Positions 44,801 to 52,660 of a stretch of DNA of 52,660 nt are shown piece by piece (positions within the stretch are counted from its first letter, which is position 1; each line of letters begins with the position of its first letter). The position numbers were made by a program, and so were the translations under genes. The DNA is taken from the NCBI GenBank assembly GCA_014925825.1, contig JACGCK010000276.1, positions 1 to 52,660 of the forward strand. The letters run 5' to 3'. The notes below the pieces were generated by a model, which was not told the DNA's origin, did not search any database, and was given only the letters and a program-made list of their open reading frames with translations. The DNA is from Pholiota molesta. Lineage: Eukaryota > Basidiomycota > Agaricomycetes > Agaricales > Strophariaceae.

Positions 44801-46695
44801 GAACGTCCTGGAGGCTTTGTCCTAGTGGTAGACGGTGCAGCTCTGCTCGAGGTATGGTGCTCTTTGCTCTCGTTGCTTGAGATAACAAACTTACATATCT
44901 CTGAAGGCATTCGCTGACGAAGAAAACAAGGCGCTGCTTCTTCGTCTCGCTATTCTTTGCGACGGAGTTATCTGCTGCCGAGTTTCTCCACTGCAGAAAG
45001 CCTTGATTGTACGACTGGTCAAGGATGGCTTGGGTGCCATGACTTTGGCCATCGGGGATGGTGCTAATGATGTTAGCATGATTCAAGCCGCTCATGTGGG
45101 TGTGGGTATCTCAGGAGAAGAGGGACTTCAAGCTGTCAATTCTTCAGACTATGCTATTGCCCAAGTGAGTTTTAAATTTCAGCCCATACATGGGGACATA
45201 CTGATATAATACTTTTCAAGTTCCGATTCTTGAAGAAGCTCTTACTTGTTCATGGCCATTGGTCATATGCTCGCAACGGTGTAATGTATGCTGCGTATAC
45301 TGTAATCGTTATGAATGATCCCCTCATGTTATCTTATCAGGATTCTCAACTTTTTCTATAAGAATATCGTCCCCATTGGAGTGCTTTGGTGGTTTCAGAT
45401 TTTTGACGCATGGAGTGCAAATTAGTGAGTCATTATTTGATTGAGATTCAAAGCGCTTTTCAATATCTTTGAACATAGTGTATTCGATTATACCTACATT
45501 CTCTTCTGGAATTCTCTGTGGACAATTCTTCCGGTCATTGGAATAGGACTGTTCGATCGGTTCCTTGGTTAGTCCACTTCACTTGTATGTGTTCTCCCGA
45601 TTTGCTGACTTCGTCAGATTCCCATGTCTTGATGGAAGTTCCGGAACTGTATCGATATGGCCGCGAAGGTACTTGGTTTGGGACCAGGTCCTTTGTTATC
45701 TACATCATAGATGGAATCGTCCAGGTCTGTTTCGCTGTCGTAACTCTCCCGTCTAACCGTCACTGATCTGTTTTTGTGTATAGTCCGCCGTTATCTACTT
45801 TCTGATCCAATATACTTATGTTACCACTTCATCGCGGAAGGATGGATGGGACGTTCACTTGTATGAATTTTCAACAGTATGTGCACCTTGTTATCCAGCA
45901 AGTCTTTTTCTAAAAGTGTATTGCTTGGCTAGACTATGGCCATCTCCGCTGCTCTTGTGGCCAATATGTTCACTGGTTTCAGTGCGACAGTATGGACCTG
46001 GTGGTTCCTCTTTGCTGTTGCTTTCGGATTGGTCGTACAGTGGGGCTTCACAGTGCGTGTCCCTTTCTCCTTTACTTCCTTATCGCCTGACCACGCGATT
46101 GTAGATCATATACTCCCTCGTAGCACCCAGCTACGCCGTTACCAACCTCTATGGCGATGACTACTTCCTCTTTAGATCGGCATATTTCTGGTTCAGTCTA
46201 CCGCTCACGTTCTTCATCGCCCTTGCTCCTCGATACATATACAGAGCGTGGAAGTCTGTCTATAACCCAGGAGACCTGGAAACGTTCCAAGTGCTTCAAA
46301 AAATGTACCCAGGGCGGGACTTTTCGTCGTTTTCCCGTCGCGGTTCAAAAATACCGCCTGTTGCGCTTGGCATCCCGGCCACGCAGCGAAGGTCGTCCCT
46401 CAGCAGTGTCGCTTCGCTGGATCACCGATACCCTCGACCGTCTGGCGACATTCGCTCAGCCAGCCGGACGGATATGGCGACAGGCCTGACGTCGGTGGAC
46501 CGCGGCTTCGACTTCGCGACGGAGGAAAATGGCGTGGAAATGCGTCGCGTGCAGAGCAATTTGTCTGAGAGGCGAATGTCGAAACAGAATCTGACGCGAC
46601 GGCAGCCGAGCGGGAGTAAAGGGAAAGATGCGATTTCAAACGTTCTTTCGCTGCCGCGGAGCTTCTTGAGACGGAAGGCGCCATCTGCTTCATAG
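41822..46695 (+). CDS. P4-type ATPase, phospholipid flippase (Dnf1/Dnf2-like)
   Basis: Flips phospholipids from the outer to the cytosolic leaflet of the plasma membrane or endosomes, normally with a Cdc50-family partner. The product is about 1,300 residues with ten predicted helices. Motifs in order: [63 protein letters not shown], the phosphorylated Asp in DKTGTLTQ (Asp codon 43413-43415), [23 protein letters not shown] and [26 protein letters not shown]-like and ISLYISIEF sequences favour the Dnf class over Drs2. More than a dozen introns, all joining in frame. The start at 41822 ([20 protein letters not shown]) follows the family's usual WY-RLASFDV block closely, so a short upstream exon is possible. 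The C-terminal tail is basic and Ser-rich. Confidence 0.94.
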
Positions 46696-47066
46696 AAACG
46701 AGATGGGAAGATCTGTTTTTTTATCTCCAGATTTGGGATTTGCACTTAGACATTGTATGTACATGTACGCTGCATCTGTGTATCGAGTAGTGTTAAATTA
46801 ATGCTTGCCTTGAGATCGCTTTATTTATTTAAGATTGCGGCGTTGTATGTTTTCCCGCAGTCTTCAAATCAGCCGTGGACGTGTTATAGGAGGACGAGTT
46901 GATTTTGATTGATGTATGGCATGGCGTTCGATGTGTGGATTATGACTATGAAATGTTTGCAAAAAGTCTAGAAATACAGATTCAAGGGTATCAACTAACT
47001 TGATACAATATCAGCAAGGTGTAATATTCAGGAATATAAAAGTGCATACCAAATATGCGAAACGAC
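46696..47066. other. Convergent intergenic region
   Basis: About 370 bp between the flippase stop and the 3' end of the small minus-strand gene. It should contain both 3' untranslated regions; no structure recognised. Confidence 0.5.
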
Positions 47067-47521
47067 TCAGACTTTGAGACCAGGCTCCTGGAAGGGATCG
47101 CCAATTTCTGTGGCATGCGTAAGCGCCCGGACATTATCCTCAGAAGCACCCCGCACTTACCTTTTCTCAGGTATTCCACCAGAGCCGTATCGATCAACTC
47201 ATCTTTCTCTTTCTTCCCTCCCGTAGCACCACCATCCTTCACGCCTGAGTCCCAGGTCGTGCTCCCAGCGCGTCCAGATTCACCGCGCCTCCTGGTCTTT
47301 GCGTCCCGCGCCGAGCCCCCAGAGCCGAAGGCACCTGATGGCAGACGCCGCTTCGATGACGAACCGGATCCACTGAACGCGGCGCCGATGTGGGTTGTGA
47401 GGTTTGCGAGATAGTTGGTGGACCCGGCGGTGTTTGCTGCGTAGGCCTCTTCTTCTGGGGGAGGCGAGCCTGAGGATGGGGTAGATGGGGATGGGGAACC
47501 TGGGTCAGGAGGAGAGTTCAT
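47067..47521 (-). CDS. Small hypothetical protein, Ser/Pro/Gly-rich
   Basis: Two exons (47161-47521 and 47067-47107), split by a 53-nt intron with GTAAGT donor and CCACAG acceptor, join to 133 residues. The N-terminal 20 residues are almost only Pro, Ser, Gly and acidic residues (MNSPPDPGSPSPSTPSSGSP). A short conserved-looking segment follows (NTAGSTNYLANLTTHIGAAF), then a Ser/Gly/Arg-rich basic stretch. The C-terminus, ELIDTALVEYLRKEIGDPFQ, is a probable amphipathic helix. I do not recognise the family. The clean splice and ordered C-terminus support a real gene. Perhaps a small nuclear or complex-assembly protein, but that is not shown by the sequence. Confidence 0.6.
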
Positions 47522-48563
47522 TGCGGATTCAGAGAAAATATGAATTCTTGGGTGAAGATTGCTTATGGGGTCGTATCAGAACAGTAGTCTGAGGCCTTCA
47601 ATTAGGATAGTGACTAGATCGCTTCGTGTCAACCCGGCCCTAAACTAAGACCGTTGAACTCCTCAAGTTGCAACATGTAACATGTCACGATAATCCAGGG
47701 TCAAGCACATCCGTTCTCCGTTTCGTCCGCCAAGGGTATAAGATGTTCTAATAAATACAGGAACTCCGTCTCGTCAAATGCATGAAATCTAATAAAATGG
47801 AAGATTGATAACTTAAGAAGAAGAGAAGAAAGAAAGATTGTTTGAATCCGGCGGCTGCCACCTCGGTCTATTGTCTAGTAGCATATCAATGGCATCCTTC
47901 TGTAACTCGCATGTCGCGACCAGTATGCCCTGACTTTCCTCTCGCACAAGTCGCACGCCTCGATCGAAGAACCGCGGAGAAAGATAGCGACTGCATCTTG
48001 AAATAAACCTCCAACGAAGGCGCCGAAGGGACGCACCACCCGAGAGTAGTACTCTGCATTCAGGCAACATTCAGGGATCTGCCCCCCTCCTTGGGATCTT
48101 GACAGCCATAAGTTTCCTTCGTCGGCCTTTATGGGAAGGCGATATTGCCTCGGCCATGTGGAATGTATACATCCACCATATGGAAATGGAAGCCACTGGG
48201 AAAGGAACGAAGACGGAGGTCTAGACGATGGCCGTTTCCGAAACTGTGTGTCTGCAAGTCTCTTCCGAAAGACTGGGAGCAGTGTCGCCTGCGGGATAGT
48301 ATCCGTCCAGGAAAAGATCTCGAGATATCGTTCGGCGTTACGGTACTGGTTCATGAAGCACTATTTCCCATAGAGCGGGAGCAGTGGAGGGGTAACGTGA
48401 AAACGCGATATACCGTAATTATGTGCCTACGAGTGAAAATAAGAGAATTATGATTGCAATGCCGCATGCTTTACGTGGAGAAAATCCTGAAAGTGACGAA
48501 TATAGAATGAATAACGTTATTGATTGTTAATGAGGGCCTGTCGTTAGTGTTCGTCATACAGCT
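47522..48563. other. Mostly unassigned region upstream of the small gene
   Basis: Contains the promoter of the 47521 gene, the 3' end of the apyrase gene, and an uncertain minus-strand open frame at 47875-48354, listed separately. Confidence 0.45.
47875..48354 (-). CDS. Uncertain 159-codon open frame
   Basis: Starts MNQYRNAERYLEIFSW and includes VFRKRLADTQFRKRPSSRPP, AEYYSRVVRPFGAFVGGLFQ and a Cys pair (CDLC). An overlapping frame on the same strand (47813-48070) also reads well (VREESQGILVATCELQKDAI). The true gene may therefore switch between the two by a frameshift or unseen intron, which would make this a decayed copy. No family recognised; kept because it is the longest frame in its interval. 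Confidence 0.28.
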   Translation of the reverse strand: MNQYRNAERYLEIFSWTDTIPQATLLPVFRKRLADTQFRKRPSSRPPSSFLSQWLPFPYGGCIHSTWPRQYRLPIKADEGNLWLSRSQGGGQIPECCLNAEYYSRVVRPFGAFVGGLFQDAVAIFLRGSSIEACDLCERKVRAYWSRHASYRRMPLICY

Positions 48564-50883
48564 TCAATCCGTCTGTAGCTTCCCGGATCCATGGTAAAGA
48601 CTGTTCGCGCGTGAGATAGCTCCTGGACGTGGGGCTACACTGGATAAGTTTATCTGTGAGGCATTTCGTGAGCGCGAACTCAGAAGAGATGATTGGCCCA
48701 ATAGGGTGTCATCAAGGACTCCTGGGCCAGGAGATGGGGGCCTCGAATACTGAGTCGATGTACCGATAGATGCGATACCGTTGGGCATGGAGAATGACCT
48801 CGTGGGAGAGGCACGAGAAATGGATGGAGCGATGTGGCGTAGAGCTGGATTGTTGTGTGTAACGATAGAAAGTGGCATTTTTGGCTTTGCATTTCCGAGT
48901 GAGAATAATCGGCGCATCCAACGACTACTTGATGATGTTGGTGATCCCGGCCGGCCTCCTGTGAGCGCATTGCCCTCTTCTAGTAGGTCATAGGCGCCGT
49001 CGCGTTTAGCAGCGTTCCGCACCGTCCGTAAGCAGGTCGCCCGTAATCGCCGTCGCATCGGGTACAGGACAAAGACCAAACAGAAAATGATGAAGACATA
49101 GAGCAAAAATAATACCGGCGAAAAGCCAAGTGTTTCTCTGCTCAATGAAGTCGGCAAATGAGGGGTGATAATGCCTTCTATGCCATCCAGGGATAGCAAT
49201 GGGAATCGTATGGGTTGAATGGGGAAGTTTTCGATATCCTCTATGTCGTCAATGGGATCTACCAGGGGTTTCGTCGTCTTTACGAGAGGAGGAACCTCTT
49301 TGCTGGCTTCTAACACCATTTTCCCGAGTGTCCAGCTGATAGCAATGTCGCCAACACTGTCCACGGATTGGAACGTTGGTCGCCCGAGGCCCTTTTTAGA
49401 TGCTTCCTCGGCCACCTTCTCACCCTCTGTGGTGTCGTTACCTCCAGGATCGACAATCCGAGGCATTTTGATACCCTCGTGTAGAACATTGGCTATCCAA
49501 GCGGCCTTGAAACACTGCATCTGAAGCCGGGGTAACTCCAGCTCTGGACCCCATTGCCCGGCCTCAACAACCGTCCCATCTTGCACAACTTCTCCGTCTC
49601 CGCCGAGCCGATGTCGCATGCGAGATTTTTCGTGTTCTTTTAGGATACCTGCCCAATCCCGCGAGCAGAATTCTGACGCAGCACGTTCGTATTGGACGAA
49701 GTCATATGCGCCGCCAAGCCCGAAAATGTGTTCGGAAGAGTACCAATACTCCGACACGCCGATGAAGTGGGAAACAGAGAAGTCGATGGGAGGAACATGG
49801 ACACCGTTCATCAGACATGGGGTGTCAGGACAGGGCGCAGTCGTGTTGAGAAGAGGTGCTGTTTTCTTCATACATTGTTCGAAAGATCCAGTACCAATCA
49901 TACGGTGGGTTTCTTGCAAATGCGCAGTACCAGGATTACCTGAGTGAACAGGATTTTCTTTGAGTTCAAGATCTTTTGGCAGACAAGGATCTGGAATGCG
50001 ATGATATTCTGGGCTAATTTCTTCGTCATCTAGATCCAACGTCGATTCGTAGTCGGCAATAGTCCTCCCAACATAGCGCTCTCTTGCCTGATTGGTTCCA
50101 TATCCAAGCCATGTCGTCACGAAAACCTTGTGATGGATTTCTTCTCCCCCGAGCAGTCGCAACCGAACATCAATTAAGTTGTTCGCCTGCTTTTGGTTTT
50201 CTGGGCTGGGTTCGAAGGCAATCTGCGTAGACGCACCGCCCATGTCAAGGAATCCATATGTAGTCCTATCTTTGCTGGATCCAGTGAAACCATTCATGAG
50301 ATAGTTAACGGCTATCCATCCAAATAGACCTTCTTCCTCGCCCGTAATAATCCTCACGCTCGACCCACACGGCCCAACGGTGGACGGCTCGTCGATCTTG
50401 AAGTGTGAATGCGTGACCAGAAAACGACATGTTTCCAACAATATCTCAGCCTGCTTCTTGGGAGACAAGAGACGCATGCCGGCAGTAGCGAGCAAGAAGA
50501 GCGGGGTGTCCTTGTGTAATGACGGAGGTATATGTTCCCGGGCATGTGCCAACAAAGGTCGTAGGTACGCTCCAACGTCATCTGGCTTATCCGCCAGTGA
50601 AGACAGCCCTATAGTCGAATAGGTTTCACGTTCATAGCGATGTATTTCGTCGCGTTGAATTCCACTCACCCGGTTCGACCTTGCTAACCCATTGGTCGTT
50701 ATCCTGGGTGCCTTTCTCAACTTGGGGCAAAGAATAAGCAAGTGCGCTATCTTTTTCAACGTGTATTGTCCGCGGGTCTTTCCAACTGTAAATTTGTAGC
50801 CTGGAACCGGATGAGCCAGCGTCGATAACGATTCCAAAGTGCCGTCCAGAGAGCCATGCGTTATTCGACATTGGGGGTGCCAT
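48564..50883 (-). CDS. GDA1/CD39 family apyrase, Golgi type (YND1-like)
   Basis: Hydrolyses nucleoside di- and triphosphates in the Golgi lumen, supporting glycosylation by clearing the nucleotide products of sugar transfer. Two exons, split by an intron after KVEPG, join to about 750 residues. The apyrase conserved regions are present in order: FGIVIDAGSSGSRLQIYSW, LFLLATAGMRLL, TGEEEGLFGWIAVNYLMNG and FLDMGGASTQIAFEPS. A single helix near the C-terminus (FSPVLFLLYVFIIFCLVFVL), followed by RRRLRATC, gives the YND1 layout rather than the N-anchored GDA1 layout. The cytosolic tail is Ser-rich. The start at 50881-50883 (MAPPMSNNAWLSGRHFG) is the first ATG of the frame. Confidence 0.92.
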
Positions 50884-51295
50884 TTTGGTGGGTAGGTGTC
50901 ACCGGAGAGATTCGACAGCTTATTTTAGACTGCGAATTCAGAGCGACAGTAAGCTGAAGGACTGGAGATATAATACAAGAAAGCGCCAATGGTTGAGGAA
51001 TGGGAAGCTGGCCAAGCTTTAGACGGTCAATATGATATTCTGCCCTATGCGGTAAAAATCACGGGGATACGTGGCAGTACTAGTTTCGATCGAGCACTCT
51101 AATCTTAGATTTAACTCACTCCACGCTTCACATTGACTTTACAAGCAAAAAAATGGCAGAAAACATCAGACATTCTCCTTCACAAACGACATGACTGGCA
51201 TAGTAAACAAGAGGGTCAAGGATGCCAAGCAGAATCGACTGACCCTCGTCCTGAGTACAACGTGAAAATAAAGCATACACATGTGGGGTTTAGAA
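50884..51295. other. Intergenic region, apyrase promoter and 3' end of the next gene
   Basis: About 410 bp separating two minus-strand genes. No gene or special structure recognised. Confidence 0.5.
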
Positions 51296-52660
51296 TCACT
51301 CCTGGTAATTAGGTATAACAATACTTCTCCTCGGTCTCGACGTGCTTCCCATCCTACTGTGGCCGTTCTGTCTCTGTGATGTCGCCGAGGCTCGCTTCTT
51401 GCCTAGTAGCGCTTTCTCCATCGCCCTTCGGTATCGGATAACATCGTTTACCCAGTCCCGCTCTTGCAGTAGGGTGTCGCCTTGCTCGTATAGAGCTTGC
51501 TCTTCCGCAGGAGATAACAGGTCAATGGAGGTGCGAGCCCCAGAGCGCCATAGCAGGATTTGTCGAACAGCTTCAGGAAGAAGTATATTGACGCAGTACT
51601 ATTAGAAGGATACGTCAGCAAAGCTCAAGTTAATGGACACGATAATTTCTTACATCCACTTTTTCAAGGGCACTCAGTGACTTGAAATCATCACGGTCAT
51701 ATTGACTGCTGAGAGACGGAGGTTGAGGTTCTTCTTCTTCAGCAATGGTCAGATCAACAATATCGTCATCCGTATCTATTGTACGTGGCTAGACGGTGTA
51801 AGTGTTGAACACTGAAAGAAAAACATTATACGGGAGGTACCTCGGTAAAGATAGATGTAGCAACAGGGCTCAATGGAGGTGCACCGGCATCATCTAATGC
51901 CTAACGTACATTGTCAGAAGCTAGACAGTCATCATGTAGAAGAAGCTTACCGCATCGAAGGATGGTGGTATAAAAGCAATAGAATCTTCACGCTATAGAT
52001 TCAGAATAGGTAAGTGATACAGGTCATTACTTCGAATGGGTCCTGGACTGACCTCAAGCTCTGCCTCAGGGGGCGGAAGTGAACTAGGTGGCAGGGGCGC
52101 CGGCGAAGAGGGACAGGCTTCAGTAGGTAACGGCGACGTAAACCTCCTGTCCTCCAAGTCCATCACATCGTCCAAGGAGGGCTCTGCTTGGATTTCCCTC
52201 CTTTCGTCCAAGTTCGTGGGCGCGGCACCAGCATCGACTTCGATTACGCTTTGTTCGCCGGCGCTGAGGTTACTCGTAAATGGCAAACCAGTACGGTCTT
52301 CATCTCGGAGACACCACGCCCGGATGTATATCTGTAGATGCTCCACGTCGCGTGGATCCATTTTGCCTCTGAGGCTCGCATCATCGACCACGCTTTGTCG
52401 ATACTTCCCGCCTTTCATATAACGGACATGTTTCTGCTTTGATGGCAAGTACGTGTTGTCGATGATGGCTTTCAGCACTGTTTTGGTGTAGACAAACTGC
52501 TGTCTGATGGATAGCTGAATGAAATCGTTCGGCGAAGGGGTATGTCCAGTGGAGTGGGACTGGGTGATCGCCTCGCAAGATCATGACCTGCTGCACTTCA
52601 TCTTCATCAGCGTTGTCGTTTTGCACTTCAACGAGCGCTATCAAACTTTCCCAACTAGTA
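51296..52660 (-). CDS. Unrecognised acidic, probably nuclear protein (5' end outside window)
   Basis: The 3' part of a gene that runs off the right edge. Six in-frame joins can be read. The upstream part has VEVQNDNADEDEVQQVMILR, then, after an inferred 46-nt intron, LSIRQQFVYTKTVLKAIIDN and KHVRYMKGGKYRQSVVDDAS. Then come EHLQIYIRAWCLRDEDRTGL, a Pro/Ser/Glu-rich linker (PSSPAPLPPSSLPPPEAELE), an acidic segment (DTDDDIVDLTIAEEEEPQPP), and a folded-looking tail (YCVNILLPEAVRQILLWRSG, ERDWVNDVIRYRRAMEKALL) ending RRSIVIPNYQE at 51296-51298. The VDLTI segment within acids resembles a SUMO-interacting motif. I do not recognise the family; a chromatin or DNA-repair role would be a guess. Confidence 0.7.

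Noticed and set aside
1..52660. CRISPR array, bacterial operons, phage or virus genes
   Set aside because: No spaced short direct repeats, no ribosome-binding-site-led gene strings, and every confident gene has spliceosomal introns; the window is eukaryotic.

Overview
The window is nuclear DNA of a basidiomycete fungus, most likely a mushroom-forming agaricomycete. Genes are dense and cut by many short introns (about 45-75 nt, with CTAAC/CTGAC-like branch sites). The mobile DNA includes a Plavaka-type transposase of the kind abundant in Agaricomycetes. All protein calls were made by reading translated exons and comparing them with remembered families; no database search was run.

Layout: (1) 0.4-10.6 kb holds housekeeping genes: a secreted CE16 acetylesterase (-), the AP-2 clathrin adaptor mu subunit (+), a SAPS-domain SIT4-type phosphatase partner (+) and a fumarylacetoacetate-hydrolase-family enzyme (-). 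(2) 10.6-18.6 kb is gene-poor. It has a small unrecognised single-pass membrane protein, a 931-bp foldback transposon with perfect 210-bp terminal inverted repeats and a 9-bp target duplication, one weakly supported small gene, and an intron-containing tRNA-Pro(AGG). (3) 18.6-27.2 kb holds mitochondrial acetolactate synthase ILV2 (-), a multi-pass C-terminal RING ubiquitin ligase of Asi type (+) and a single-pass surface protein (+). (4) 27.4-32.2 kb looks like one large mobile element or its remnant: a Plavaka-like transposase with candidate DDE residues present (-), divergent from a protein of a family expanded in mushrooms (+), with similar AAAAAGCG-rich ends. (5) 32.4-52.7 kb holds a NEDD1-like gamma-tubulin recruiter (-), a second single-pass surface protein (+), the FAN1 DNA-repair nuclease (+), a Dnf-type P4-ATPase flippase (+), two weak or unknown genes, a Golgi-type apyrase (YND1-like, -) and the 3' part of an unrecognised gene (-).

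The genes do not form a single pathway. Several act in membrane traffic (AP-2 mu, Dnf flippase, apyrase), and the two surface proteins end in PPxY motifs that could recruit a Rsp5/Nedd4 ligase. The least expected features are the intact foldback transposon, the divergent transposase/partner pair inside a possible single element, the paired PPxY membrane proteins, FG-type adaptor-ear motifs in the SAPS protein, and an Ala in ILV2 where yeast and plants have the sulfonylurea-site Pro.
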